Part shown: in pieces, positions 1 to 8,549 of the stretch
Layout of the letters: each line of letters starts with the position of its first letter
Position numbering within the stretch: the stretch's first letter is position 1
Source of the DNA: a virus
Length of the DNA: 39,357 nucleotides
Virus record (IMG/VR): IMGVR_UViG_3300025312_000138
Location: 1-39,357 of that record
Strand: one strand, 5' to 3'
The notes under the pieces: generated by a model
Database searches by the model: none
The model's input: only the letters and a program-made list of their open reading frames with translations
What the model was told of the DNA's origin: nothing
Translations under genes and position numbers: made by a program

Positions 1-1503
1 TTTTTCTGCTTCTGTTATTGCTCTTTGATTACCCTTCATGAATGTTTCTTTAGGCACATCAACCATGTCATCTGCATTATGTAATGTACTTAAACGAGCG
101 TCAGCCTCATCAGCCAATTGAATAGCGGGGTGGGGTTTTGTTTTAAATGGATCAGGATATTTAGATTCTATCTCTTGTATTTTTTCTCTTACTTTTGGAT
201 TTGGATTTTCAGGAGTATCAAGCCTATTCTTTTTAGTAATCATTCTTTTGACATCTTTTATTTCACTATGCTTAATGATCTTTGTGGGAGCATAAGCAGT
301 AGGTTCTATCATACCAAAATCTTTAGCAGTAAGTTCAAACTGATCTAACCTTGTCAATGGTGCTGGTTTAAAAGGTTCAATCCCAGTCTCAGCAAATCCA
401 GTAGGTTCTATAAATATTTTCTCAATTTCATCTGCCTTAACTATATTTATAGCATCAGATTGTTGCATAATAGGATGCAGTCCCTCCGGTAATATGACTT
501 TATTAGGGATAGGTGTTCTTTTAAATACTTTGGCGATTTTTCCAGCCTTAGTAAGTAAAGCTGCAACTGGTATGAAATTAGCCATCTCCCCCAAAGCCTC
601 AAAATTAGCAAACAATTCTTCTTTAAAAGCCTGTCTTTGTTTTTCTATAGTCCATTCCCCTTCTATCGTTGGTTTAGGATTTAAATAATTTTTTCTTAAA
701 TCATAAATAGATTCGATTGGATCAAATTCAGATAATGTACCGATAGCTGTATAAAGCAATCCCCCAGGAACAGAATAAGGCATTTCTTCTGCTAATTTTG
801 TTTTTATACTTTCTTTGTAATCCTTCCATCGTTTAGGCAAACTATTTTCAAGTGAATCATCTGCCATTTTTATTTCATCTCTTACATCTCCAGGTAAATT
901 TTCATTCAAATCTTCTCTACCAGCAGCATAGCGGACTTGTTCATAAAAAATATCTTCCTTACTAGCTTTTTGTACTTGAGCATAAATATCTTCCTGATTA
1001 TCCTGTGCTGCAATACCAGCAGCAGGAATAGCTCCTACACCAAACACCTTCCCTGCTAAATTACCATACACTTTCTCATCAGGGATTACAATAGGCTTAC
1101 TAAATTTCCCTTGTAACATAGGTATTACTTTTTCAGGATCACCAAATTGTTTAACACCAGCCTCTCCTATTGTACCAAATTCAAATGATACATAATCAGG
1201 AAATTCAGATATTCTACCAATATTAGGAGTCCGTTGGAATTTTTTTAATACTTCCCCTTTTGCTTCTTTTAATATTTCATCATGTGCCTGACCTGGTTTT
1301 CCAGAAGTAATAATCTCCCCCGTATCAGAATTTATCCAATGTGGTGTACGAACTTTCTTACTTACAGCTTCGGGTGCTGTTTTAGCTAATCCTATTTCAT
1401 ACTGTAATCCCAACTTAGGAGTTTCAGCAGAAACACCAGTTTCTCCAATACTTTTTAAATATTTTACTACTTTGGCGATCTCAGATGCTCTAGGCGTAAC
1501 CAT
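1..1503 (-). CDS. Large virion-associated protein, partial (candidate internal/ejected protein)
   Basis: An open frame of 501 codons begins at ATG 1503-1501 (overlapping the previous stop as TAATG) and runs without a stop off the left edge, so the C-terminus is missing. I do not recognise a catalytic domain. There is a short Gly/Ala-rich hydrophobic stretch near residues 150-165 and another near 300-312; the rest is charged and lysine/glutamate-rich with many prolines. It is the last visible gene of the structural block, following two other candidate internal virion proteins. That position and its size suggest a protein ejected with the DNA, as in T7/P22-type phages. This is inference from position; a polyvalent protein is an alternative. 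Confidence 0.8.
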   Translation of the reverse strand, partial: MVTPRASEIAKVVKYLKSIGETGVSAETPKLGLQYEIGLAKTAPEAVSKKVRTPHWINSDTGEIITSGKPGQAHDEILKEAKGEVLKKFQRTPNIGRISEFPDYVSFEFGTIGEAGVKQFGDPEKVIPMLQGKFSKPIVIPDEKVYGNLAGKVFGVGAIPAAGIAAQDNQEDIYAQVQKASKEDIFYEQVRYAAGREDLNENLPGDVRDEIKMADDSLENSLPKRWKDYKESIKTKLAEEMPYSVPGGLLYTAIGTLSEFDPIESIYDLRKNYLNPKPTIEGEWTIEKQRQAFKEELFANFEALGEMANFIPVAALLTKAGKIAKVFKRTPIPNKVILPEGLHPIMQQSDAINIVKADEIEKIFIEPTGFAETGIEPFKPAPLTRLDQFELTAKDFGMIEPTAYAPTKIIKHSEIKDVKRMITKKNRLDTPENPNPKVREKIQEIESKYPDPFKTKPHPAIQLADEADARLSTLHNADDMVDVPKETFMKGNQRAITEAEK

Positions 1504-2405
1504 TATTTAATCTCTATCCCTTCATTTTTTAATTTAGCTGCAATCTCTTTTGGAGTAATTTTAGGGTTTTCTTTCTTTATTTCATCTATTCTGGTTTTCC
1601 AATCTTTAGTAGGTTTAATGGGAGTTTCTTTTTTAGCCTCAATTTTTTTACCTTTCAATACTGGCTTTTTAACAGTTTCAGTACCAAATAATTTTTGATA
1701 CCATGCAGCAGGAGTATCTTCTTCTTCGATAGTAGCTAAACCAAGTGGAGGTAATTCTGCTTCTTCTCTCCATCTTTCTACTGTTGCAGCACTATTATTA
1801 ATTTGTTCTGAATATTCCAACATAGTTTGTTCTTTGGTTACGCCTCTCCGTTTTGGCTTGGCCATTTCACTTCTCATTGCTGCTATTGATCTATTATATG
1901 CTTCTTGCGCTTTTATAACTTCTGATGGAGCCTTTTTATTTTGCAAGTCTTTTTTAAATTCTTGTAATTGTTTAAATTTTTCTTGCTCAAATTGAAGTTT
2001 CTCTTGTTGTAATTTTAATCTTTCCTCTGCAAACTCTCCTGTTCCAGTGGCTTTTGTCTTATAAATAATATTTGCAACTTCAGGAGATATCCCTTCTTCT
2101 TCCATTAACTTCCCTATTGCCAAAGAGCGTTGTACTTGTTCAGGAGAATCTCCCAGTAAATCAGCATGTTTTTGAACACTGACCCCCAATTTTTTATAAC
2201 CCTGGATTTCTCTTTCTCTTTTTTCTTCTTCTGCTTTAGCAGTTTCTTCTATGGCCAACTGGCGCATTTTTCTCTCATTCTCAAATTGCATTTCAGACAT
2301 TTTGGTCTGTAATCGGATAGTTCTTTCTTCTTCTTGTTTGGCTCTCATAGATTCAACATATCCTCTTGAAATACCAGCAAGCATGTTCGATAAGTAATCA
2401 GCCAT
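1503..2405 (-). CDS. Coiled-coil protein, candidate internal virion protein
   Basis: A 300-residue protein made largely of charged helix: residues about 15-75 and 125-160 are rich in E, K, Q and R with heptad-like spacing, typical of long coiled coils. The C-terminal third is lysine-rich and ends in a small helical module (KKENPKITPKEIAAKLKNEG). No enzyme motif or membrane segment is seen. It sits between a hydrophobic/Gly-rich protein and a very large protein at the distal end of the tail genes, the usual place of ejection proteins in podoviruses. The start has an AAAGGGGTG ribosome-binding site. The role is inferred from position only. Confidence 0.75.
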   Translation of the reverse strand: MADYLSNMLAGISRGYVESMRAKQEEERTIRLQTKMSEMQFENERKMRQLAIEETAKAEEEKREREIQGYKKLGVSVQKHADLLGDSPEQVQRSLAIGKLMEEEGISPEVANIIYKTKATGTGEFAEERLKLQQEKLQFEQEKFKQLQEFKKDLQNKKAPSEVIKAQEAYNRSIAAMRSEMAKPKRRGVTKEQTMLEYSEQINNSAATVERWREEAELPPLGLATIEEEDTPAAWYQKLFGTETVKKPVLKGKKIEAKKETPIKPTKDWKTRIDEIKKENPKITPKEIAAKLKNEGIEIK

Positions 2406-2422
2406 TCTTATTCACCCCTTTC

Positions 2423-2911
2423 TTAGACATTAAAACTTGTAGGTTTAGGTTTTTTTAACCCCCACCAGTCCTCGCCCTTTCCTGCTACTAATTTTTCCAT
2501 TCCCATACCCATCATTTCTCCGCCCATTCCTCCGCCTCCGCCAGCCATCCTTGCCGCTTGACTGGATAATATTGGGTCGTATCCTTGGGCAACATCTAAT
2601 AATTGGCGAACCTGAGCATCTCTTAATCTTTGTTCCATCTGTGGCATAACCTCTCCTTCTTGTGCTGCTGAAACACCAGAAGAAAAAAGACCTCTTTCTG
2701 CTTGTCCTGCTCTAAATTGTTCTTTGTACTTGCCTAATTCAGCCAGATTTGCTTCTGATAGAGGCCCACCTTTTGCCATTTGTTCTGCTTCTCCTATTCT
2801 GGCCAACTGTGCGTCTTGCATTTGAGACATTCGTTTCTCTTGTTTACGTGCAGATATCATTCCTGGTATTTGCATTCCTATCATTGCCAGTGGTAATATT
2901 GCTTGTGGCAT
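2423..2911 (-). CDS. Candidate internal virion/DNA-transfer protein with hydrophobic N-terminus
   Basis: A 162-residue protein. Residues 1-20 are hydrophobic (AILPLAMIGMQIPGMIS), followed by a Gln/Met/Ala-rich helix and a Gly/Met-rich stretch near residues 121-138 (GGGGGMGGEMMGMGM). A hydrophobic start followed by an amphipathic Ala/Gln-rich helix resembles small podovirus ejection proteins (T7 gp14 or P22 gp7 type), but I see no diagnostic residue. Its neighbours downstream are the coiled-coil and very large proteins, so these three may form a DNA-injection set. The ribosome-binding site is AAGGAGTTG. Confidence 0.75.
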   Translation of the reverse strand: MPQAILPLAMIGMQIPGMISARKQEKRMSQMQDAQLARIGEAEQMAKGGPLSEANLAELGKYKEQFRAGQAERGLFSSGVSAAQEGEVMPQMEQRLRDAQVRQLLDVAQGYDPILSSQAARMAGGGGGMGGEMMGMGMEKLVAGKGEDWWGLKKPKPTSFNV

Positions 2912-3352
2912 TTAAATCAACTCCTTATATAACGTTATTTGTAATTCTTTAAATCCTTGTTTCTCGAAAAATATCTTGCCAGAATCAAGGAAAACACCAG
3001 CAAGAATTTTTACAACTTTGTTATCTTTACTCCATTTTTCAAACAGATTGTACAATTTTTTCCCCACTCCTTTTTCTTTATAATTATCATCAACATAAAG
3101 TGCTGCAATATAACTATCTGTTTCTTCAACATTATAAATATTTGGGGCCATACACCCTGCAATCATCCCAACAAAATTGTCTTCATCTTCAGCAACGTAG
3201 ATTACCCCTCTCCTTGAGTCAATCAATTTTTTCCATGTTTCGCTTCCATTCTTAGATTGGGTCAACATATTAAGTTTAGAATATGCAGTTTTTAATAACC
3301 ATTCTTCTAATTTTTTTAAAGTTTCCAATTTTTTAATTTCCAGAAATTTCAT
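2912..3352 (-). CDS. GNAT-family N-acetyltransferase
   Basis: A 146-residue protein of normal GNAT length. Motif A is clear at residues 82-100: beta-strand IAALYVDDNYKEKGVGKKL, with the acetyl-CoA pyrophosphate loop (K/R)xxGxG at 94-97. Motif B is at about 119-134, where FFEKQGF is the usual 'F-Y/F-E-K-x-GF' signature. Residues 50-70 supply the preceding strands. The substrate cannot be deduced. It is embedded in the tail/internal virion block, overlapping the upstream gene by about 20 bases, so it is made late. It may modify a virion or host protein during assembly (inference). Confidence 0.85.
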   Translation of the reverse strand: MKFLEIKKLETLKKLEEWLLKTAYSKLNMLTQSKNGSETWKKLIDSRRGVIYVAEDEDNFVGMIAGCMAPNIYNVEETDSYIAALYVDDNYKEKGVGKKLYNLFEKWSKDNKVVKILAGVFLDSGKIFFEKQGFKELQITLYKELI

Positions 3353-3746
3353 CTGTAACCTCTATGTCATTTTCTTCTTTAGGTTTAGTCCACCCCAAAC
3401 TATATCTCTGAATTTTAAAATTGTTTTCTGAAACAAAATTATCTATTTCATTTGTCATGAATAATATATATTCAGGATCAAACTCTTTCAATACTTTATT
3501 AAATAATGTTTGTTTTAATTTATCTGCTCCTGTTATTTTATGTATTGTTACAGCTTTATTATCAGCCCATCCTGTAACAACAGCTAAAACTTCATGATCT
3601 TTTACTATAACATAACTGAAGAATGAAGGATTATTTTTATTCAAGTATAGCCATTCCTGAAGTATCTGTTTCTGTTCTTCCTCGTCATCACTTAATACTT
3701 GTGTTGCCTTGTAAATATCTTGAAAATTAGGTTTACGAAGTATCAT
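3333..3746 (-). CDS. Hypothetical protein, possibly a degenerate GNAT-like domain
   Basis: A 137-residue protein. Predicted strands at 42-60 (SFFSYVIVKDHEVLAVVTGW) and 93-115 resemble the central strands of an acetyltransferase fold ('IVKDHEVLAVVTG' followed later by 'VSENNFKIQRYSLGW'). The CoA loop (Q/R-x-x-G-x-G/A) is missing; residues 64-80 (KAVTIHKITGADKLKQTLF) may stand in its place. It overlaps the true GNAT gene downstream. It could be a non-catalytic partner of that enzyme or an unrelated small virion protein. The function is not assigned. Confidence 0.7.
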   Translation of the reverse strand: MILRKPNFQDIYKATQVLSDDEEEQKQILQEWLYLNKNNPSFFSYVIVKDHEVLAVVTGWADNKAVTIHKITGADKLKQTLFNKVLKEFDPEYILFMTNEIDNFVSENNFKIQRYSLGWTKPKEENDIEVTDEISGN

Positions 3747-3758
3747 CTTTTTCTCCGT

Positions 3759-4919
3759 TTAAAATGGATCAGTTCCACCTGTGGCATACAGACCTAACAG
3801 TGGATCGCTTGCAAGTGTTAATGTTTCCCTATCTCTTTCATAAACATGAAAAAATATATTCATATTCCCTGAAGCGGTATTGTGATCTAGAAGTATTTGA
3901 TCTCCTGCTTCCATAATGGGTGAAGGAGAAGGATTTGTTATTGAATTAGTATAATCTGCCCAAGGACTATACATAAATTTAGAACTTCCAAGGAGTCCTA
4001 GTCCAGTCAAAGTTTTAGCATTTAGTCCAACTCTTTTATACATTAATGATGGCCCAGTTGTTGGCCCAATTCCATATACCCCAAAAAAAGTAGGATCAAC
4101 CCAAGCTACTTTTCCTGCTGGAACAGTATATACTAATAAATCCACACCAACCGTTATGGCAACATTTTTCAATCGAATAAATCTAATATTATTTATCCCT
4201 GGCCCTGTAGTTCCAAGATAAGGATTTGTTGCAGACATACCAGGAGTAGTTTCACCGTAAGGCCAACGAGCAAAAAATAAACATGAAACCCAACAACCAA
4301 AATTAAGACTAAGAGAATCGGGGGGATGAGTTGCATTATCTGTTACTTCAGCTTTAATTACTTCTCCTTCATTCATTAATAAATTTAATTTAGTTTGGCC
4401 GCCTGTTGCACTAAGATTAGCAATTGTATTTCCAGTAGAAGGAGTTTCTGCTGAATTAGCATCTAATAAATATGTTGCTGTTAAATGTAGAGCATTAGTC
4501 TCTTGCCTTTGTCCATATATACGTCCATAATAATTTTTTGGAACGGGGCCTCCTAAAGTAAATGATCCTGTAGTCCCTGTAACAAACGGGGAAATACCAT
4601 CCCATAATTCAGCATTGTAAAACCAACTAGAATATGATGGACTTAAAACATATGGAGCATTATCTGGATTTATCTTATATCCTATTCCCATTCTTGCAAA
4701 AATTTCCGGTGATGGAATATGCCCTATCATACCTCCTGGCCCCCCAGTAGCTCCATACCTACTTTCAAATGGTGATTCTCCACCACCAATCTGACCAGAA
4801 TATTGCTCTCTTTTATTATAAAGCGCATCCCATAACCGTCTAAATTCCTCATCTACCCAGTCCCACTGTTTATCTTTTAATTTTCTATTTATTCTTTTAG
4901 AGTATTCGTAAAGTTTCAT
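3759..4919 (-). CDS. Virion structural protein, candidate tail or head-decoration protein
   Basis: A 386-residue protein with a helical, charged N-terminus (residues 1-40, with repeated Arg/Lys/Trp) followed by a long Gly/Thr/Ser/Pro-rich beta-type region. There are several TGG/TTG clusters, aromatic residues throughout, and a C-terminal beta-sandwich-like part from about residue 240. Start and stop are coupled to the stabilisation protein gene (ATG at 4919 overlaps the previous stop region). The order adaptor, stabilisation protein, this gene suggests a protein attached to the tail hub or capsid surface. Receptor binding is possible but not shown by any motif. Confidence 0.75.
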   Translation of the reverse strand: MKLYEYSKRINRKLKDKQWDWVDEEFRRLWDALYNKREQYSGQIGGGESPFESRYGATGGPGGMIGHIPSPEIFARMGIGYKINPDNAPYVLSPSYSSWFYNAELWDGISPFVTGTTGSFTLGGPVPKNYYGRIYGQRQETNALHLTATYLLDANSAETPSTGNTIANLSATGGQTKLNLLMNEGEVIKAEVTDNATHPPDSLSLNFGCWVSCLFFARWPYGETTPGMSATNPYLGTTGPGINNIRFIRLKNVAITVGVDLLVYTVPAGKVAWVDPTFFGVYGIGPTTGPSLMYKRVGLNAKTLTGLGLLGSSKFMYSPWADYTNSITNPSPSPIMEAGDQILLDHNTASGNMNIFFHVYERDRETLTLASDPLLGLYATGGTDPF

Positions 4920-6679
4920 TAGTCTACCCTTGGTTGTATATTGTAATTATCACTAATATTTAATATGGCAAATCTTGTAGCATTAGATGATGGCTGAGTG
5001 TATTCAAGCCTGTATGATATAATAAGTCCTCTCGATAAATGTCTTAATGCTAAAAATTTCTTTCTATTAAATCCAGTAGCAGTAGGAGTGAATGTTAATG
5101 TTTCTACTAACATCCCATCCCCAAATATTTTTAATGTTAAAGCATTCGTAGTATTAGGAGCAAGAAATTCAACTGTTATAAAATTAACATTCTGTATTCT
5201 TGCTACTTTATTTTCTATATCCATAAAATCTTTAGTTTGTGCTACACACGCAATGTTAGTTTCAGCAGCACCAGATACCTGATCTAATTCAATAAAATAT
5301 CTATTAGTACCATCATCTTCCATAGCTTTTATTTTTTTAGCAAATGTGAGTGTTCCTTGATTTAAACAAAAGCATCCAATTGAAAGATTGGCTTGAAAAA
5401 CTACATTAGCTTCTTCGGTAGCCACGTCTACAGAATATACTCTATTATTTCTTACTTGGGTAGAATCAGAAAATGTACTGATTAATACTTGATCTTCTTT
5501 AAATGCTAAAACTGCTCCAGTATTTTGAAATCCTCGTAATTGATTCATTATTTGAAAAACAGTGGGGGTAACATATAATCCAGATATAGCTTGTATGCCA
5601 GCACTTGTACTATAAAGATATGTACCGAATGATCCCCAAATATGCCCTAGAGGAGAGATTGATCCTTTATACTGATCCCCTCTTAACATTGAAGAATCTG
5701 CCAATGCTGGAGCTAAGTAAAATCCCCATATACTTTTTTCTTTTATTACCACCAATCTTTCTAACTGATCTACTGCCGATGATATAGCATCGCCATGATC
5801 CCCACAAAGAAAATTATTAACCGCAGGAACCGTTTCCGCATTCCCTGTGCTACTTACCCATATTTGATTGGGGGCTTTATTAGTAACATCATTCAGGTAT
5901 ATCGCTTTATTTTTATGTTGTACTGCATACTTGGTAATAGTAGTAAAACCACTAACAACTTCATCTAACCCATTCCATCGCCTCCAAGCTAAAGCACCAT
6001 TAGTAAAATATAAATATTGTCCAAACAGTAAGAATGAACATATTCCGGTATCACTAGATGCCTGGGACTTAATTGTTATGGGAGATGTTTGCCCATCTCG
6101 AAGTGCTTTAACTACAAAATTGGCTGAACCATCCCATCCGCCAGTTACTAACCATTTAGTGCCCGATGGAGATACATTGACTATCCATTTATCTCCCAAT
6201 GTATGCCCATCTCCAGCAACAAACGTGATTGTAACACCTTCTGCTAATGTTTGTGCTACTCCCGCAGTAATAGAAACTCCTGTAGTGTATCCCCCTGCAT
6301 CTTTTCTCCATTTAAATGTATCAGGACTGGCAGCAGAACTGTCAATTTCTACTTCATAAGTAGATAATACAGTTGTTCCGGCATATGTCCCCCCAAATGT
6401 AGCATCATTTAATCCTGCTCCAGTAAAAGCAGTTGTTCCTACTCCGGTATTTGCCTGAACAAATTCTACAAGACTTTTAGGAGTTAGTCCTAAATCAGAT
6501 GAATTTAATCTCTTGTATGAAAACCTAGCTGTCAATGCTAAAAAAGATTTGTTATCCCCGACATTAGTGGGCCTGACTTCCATATTCTCCAATACCTGAC
6601 ATTCATTATCTGCTATCTTTGTGGGATGGAGAAAAAGATTTAAACCGCCAACTAATGTCGTTATTGTTCTATCTGGCAT
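4919..6679 (-). CDS. Tail stabilisation protein, P22 gp10-like
   Basis: A 586-residue beta-rich protein. Its N-terminus (TTLVGGLNLFLHPTKIADNE, then CQVLENMEVRP) matches the typical opening of podovirus stabilisation/tail nozzle-side proteins: 'GGLN...P..I.dNE...l.Nvev.p'. The middle, about residues 215-400, has repeated strand pairs with 'YFTNG', 'IWGFYL' and 'AGIQAISG', consistent with a beta-propeller-like body. A beta-sandwich insertion is likely near residues 90-180. In P22 the homologous protein closes the portal channel below the adaptor. Here it lies two genes after the adaptor candidate, which supports the call. Family recognition is by eye. Confidence 0.75.
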   Translation of the reverse strand: MPDRTITTLVGGLNLFLHPTKIADNECQVLENMEVRPTNVGDNKSFLALTARFSYKRLNSSDLGLTPKSLVEFVQANTGVGTTAFTGAGLNDATFGGTYAGTTVLSTYEVEIDSSAASPDTFKWRKDAGGYTTGVSITAGVAQTLAEGVTITFVAGDGHTLGDKWIVNVSPSGTKWLVTGGWDGSANFVVKALRDGQTSPITIKSQASSDTGICSFLLFGQYLYFTNGALAWRRWNGLDEVVSGFTTITKYAVQHKNKAIYLNDVTNKAPNQIWVSSTGNAETVPAVNNFLCGDHGDAISSAVDQLERLVVIKEKSIWGFYLAPALADSSMLRGDQYKGSISPLGHIWGSFGTYLYSTSAGIQAISGLYVTPTVFQIMNQLRGFQNTGAVLAFKEDQVLISTFSDSTQVRNNRVYSVDVATEEANVVFQANLSIGCFCLNQGTLTFAKKIKAMEDDGTNRYFIELDQVSGAAETNIACVAQTKDFMDIENKVARIQNVNFITVEFLAPNTTNALTLKIFGDGMLVETLTFTPTATGFNRKKFLALRHLSRGLIISYRLEYTQPSSNATRFAILNISDNYNIQPRVD

Positions 6680-6680
6680 A

Positions 6681-6878
6681 TTAATCCTTCTTTGCTAATT
6701 GAAATACATGGTCGGTTATTTGCCCCAACATAGAATTAATATGTTTGAGATCATTCGTTCTTAATAGTAATAATTCTTCTTTTACTTCTTTAATAGATTT
6801 ACATTGAACACGATGGTAAACATATAATTGTGCTGAAACCCCAACCAATATAGTAATTATACTTATAATTAAATCCAT
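6681..6878 (-). CDS. Small membrane protein, one N-terminal transmembrane helix
   Basis: A 65-residue protein. Residues 2-20 (DLIISIITILVGVSAQLYV) form one transmembrane helix; the rest is a charged helix with heptad character. I place the start at ATG 6878-6876 because it has an excellent AGGAGGTTA ribosome-binding site and begins just after the stop of the adaptor gene. A longer reading from 6968 would run 88 bases into that gene. It is flanked by adaptor and stabilisation genes. It could be a holin-like or spanin-like lysis protein or a minor virion membrane protein; nothing decides between these. Confidence 0.7.
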   Translation of the reverse strand: MDLIISIITILVGVSAQLYVYHRVQCKSIKEVKEELLLLRTNDLKHINSMLGQITDHVFQLAKKD

Positions 6879-6879
6879 A

Positions 6880-7584
6880 TTAACCTCCTGAGAGCCAAGG
6901 ATATGATTTGTTTCCACGCCCGAACATTCTACCATCCAATTTAGCTCTTTGTGGGAATATACCTTCATCAGATATATTTCTACGCATCCTGCCTGTTATT
7001 TTTTCTAACATTGCTGGATCATATGGGATTGCTATATCAGAACCATATCCCATACCTCTTAATTCATTAACAAGTAATTCCACCAATGTTTTTATATCAA
7101 GGAAGGCAGGGGCATTACCATCCGCCACATCATATATTTGAATAGCGTGATAATATAGTTTACCAGAATATGTTTGATTTGGAACGGGCCATACCGTACC
7201 AATTAATTGTATTTCCCCAGTAGTGTCCACTTGTCTATTAATATTTAATACTTGTGGTTGCCCTTGCTGGTTTATATCTCCTATCATTCCATAATTAATA
7301 AAAGATAATATTGGTAAAGTAAGTTCAGTTTGTGGAGAAGAATTAGGCACTATTAATTTACCAAACAGCCCTTTAACATAATCTGTAGGAACAGTCCATG
7401 TATTGAGACCAGCAGTCAAAGTAATAGAACCAGATTTTTGATTGCTAGGCCAAGAGAAATTTTCATATAATTGACCGACAATCAGATTTAATTTATCATC
7501 ACATATAGTATTTAATTCTGATCCTCTGCCTACAGTCTGTTGGGCAATACTGATTATAGCTGTTTTAGCTATTCTTACTGCCAT
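6880..7584 (-). CDS. Head-tail adaptor, P22 gp4 / tail tubular protein A-like
   Basis: A 234-residue protein. An N-terminal helical pair (residues 5-45, with 'ELNTICDDKLNLIVGQLYENFSW') is followed by a beta region with 'NTWTVPTDYVKGLFGKLI', where W-x-V-P-x-D-x-x-K is the usual signature of gp4/tail tubular A-type adaptors. A helix at 158-200 ('DIKTLVELLVNELRGMG') follows. These proteins form the dodecameric ring under the portal. The position between the capsid genes and the stabilisation protein supports it. Its last bases abut the ribosome-binding site of the next small gene. Confidence 0.65.
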   Translation of the reverse strand: MAVRIAKTAIISIAQQTVGRGSELNTICDDKLNLIVGQLYENFSWPSNQKSGSITLTAGLNTWTVPTDYVKGLFGKLIVPNSSPQTELTLPILSFINYGMIGDINQQGQPQVLNINRQVDTTGEIQLIGTVWPVPNQTYSGKLYYHAIQIYDVADGNAPAFLDIKTLVELLVNELRGMGYGSDIAIPYDPAMLEKITGRMRRNISDEGIFPQRAKLDGRMFGRGNKSYPWLSGG

Positions 7585-7599
7585 CTTTTAACACTTCCT

Positions 7600-7863
7600 T
7601 TACTTAATTTTCTTCATTTTTCTAAATTCAGATGTATCTTGAACATTATCTTCTTTTATTTCTTCTGTCATGCAACGCTGTGCTACCAAATTATTATCAA
7701 TAAGTCTCATTCTTAATGCTTCTCCTGCCTCGGACATGGCTTTGAAAATATCATTTCTATTTAATTTATAAGCATTAACTGTTACAGTTGTATTTTCCTC
7801 TGTTGCTGTTAAACGACTGATCTGGATTATAGCCACGGGCTTCTTACTGAAAAATTTAAACAT
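7600..7863 (-). CDS. Hypothetical virion-region protein
   Basis: An 87-residue protein with a basic N-terminus (MFKFFSKKP), a beta strand ('VAIIQISRLTATEENTTVTV'), a short amphipathic helix and a lysine-rich tail. I do not recognise it. It begins one base after the AT-hook gene ends and is followed closely by the adaptor gene, so it belongs to the head-completion cluster. The first residues resemble those of the capsid protein (MFKWLSNK), which may be chance. Confidence 0.65.
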   Translation of the reverse strand: MFKFFSKKPVAIIQISRLTATEENTTVTVNAYKLNRNDIFKAMSEAGEALRMRLIDNNLVAQRCMTEEIKEDNVQDTSEFRKMKKIK

Positions 7864-7864
7864 T

Positions 7865-8416
7865 TTAATTTCCTTTCAACACAGCCAATTCTAATATTGG
7901 ATGTTCTATATATTGTGTTTCTTTTAATTTAGCATCTTCCCTCGTTTGCATCATTCCTTTTAATCTGCTCGCTAGACTTTCAGGCACTAATACCTGCCCA
8001 CAGTATCTTACCCCATTAATCGTTATTTCTGGTCTTACATTTATCCTAACTTTTCTTTCATCAGTATTTTCTAATTTCTCTTGCACCGTTTTGGCTGTAT
8101 CTGCTAGTGCCTCTGCGTCTAATTTCTTTTGATCTACCAGTCCAGATACTATCTGAGCAAGAAGATTAATTGATCTTTCTAGTTTAGAAAATCTATCTTC
8201 TGAAATGGAGCCGGAAACTGGATTTGCACCAGCATCCTGAAGTTTACAAAACTCCTGCTCTACTATTGGAGCTACTCCGGCTTGATTCTTTTTATTTTTC
8301 GATCCTGGGGGCCTACCACGTTTCTTGATAGGGGCTATATATCCTGCTTTAACTTCCCCAGACTTAATTTCTATTATTGGATGTTGCGTAAAATCTAAAT
8401 CTAATTGGTCGGACAT
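7865..8416 (-). CDS. Small head-region protein with an AT-hook motif
   Basis: A 183-residue protein. Residues 31-43 (KKRGRPPGSKNKK) contain the AT-hook core R-G-R-P with basic flanks, a minor-groove AT-DNA-binding peptide. Residues 73-120 form a charged helix, possibly coiled coil. The C-terminal part 'ITINGVRYCGQVLVPESLASRLKGM' resembles short beta-hairpin segments in head-completion proteins. It lies directly after the capsid gene. It might contact packaged DNA or nucleate assembly on AT-rich DNA (inference). The ribosome-binding site is AGAGAGG. An early DNA-binding regulator would be odd at this late-gene position. Confidence 0.7.
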   Translation of the reverse strand: MSDQLDLDFTQHPIIEIKSGEVKAGYIAPIKKRGRPPGSKNKKNQAGVAPIVEQEFCKLQDAGANPVSGSISEDRFSKLERSINLLAQIVSGLVDQKKLDAEALADTAKTVQEKLENTDERKVRINVRPEITINGVRYCGQVLVPESLASRLKGMMQTREDAKLKETQYIEHPILELAVLKGN

Positions 8417-8504
8417 TTTATCCTCTCTTTTGAGTAATAACCCTCATCCTGCTCCCAGGATCATCCTCGACTATCAGATTGCTGATTGTCTACTCCACCC
8501 TTTT

Positions 8505-8545
8505 AGCCTATTCTACTATTTAGAACCGTAGATGGTTCATAGGCT
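8505..8545 (-). ncRNA. Pseudoknot-like structured element 3' of the capsid gene
   Basis: Read on the minus (mRNA) strand this is AGCCTAT, GAACC, A, TCTAC, GGTTC, TAAATA, GTAGA, ATAGGCT. GAACC pairs with GGTTC and TCTAC pairs with GTAGA, which interlock as an H-type pseudoknot (loops of 1, 0 and 6 bases, the last A-rich). The 7-bp stem AGCCTAT/ATAGGCT encloses it. It starts five bases after the capsid stop codon. It lacks a U-run, so it is not an ordinary terminator. The pairing is seen in the sequence; the role, such as an mRNA stability or translation control element, is inferred. Confidence 0.5.
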
Positions 8546-8549
8546 AATT

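Noticed and set aside
118-688. Two plus-strand frames opposite the left-edge gene
   Set aside because: They lie antisense to a 501-codon minus-strand frame coupled to its upstream gene; products look like shadow translation.
8505-8545. tRNA or programmed frameshift site after the capsid gene
   Set aside because: Only 41 bases, no anticodon arm or TTCGA loop; shifts into either other frame meet a stop within a few codons and no slippery heptamer is present. Ordinary terminator also rejected: no U-run.
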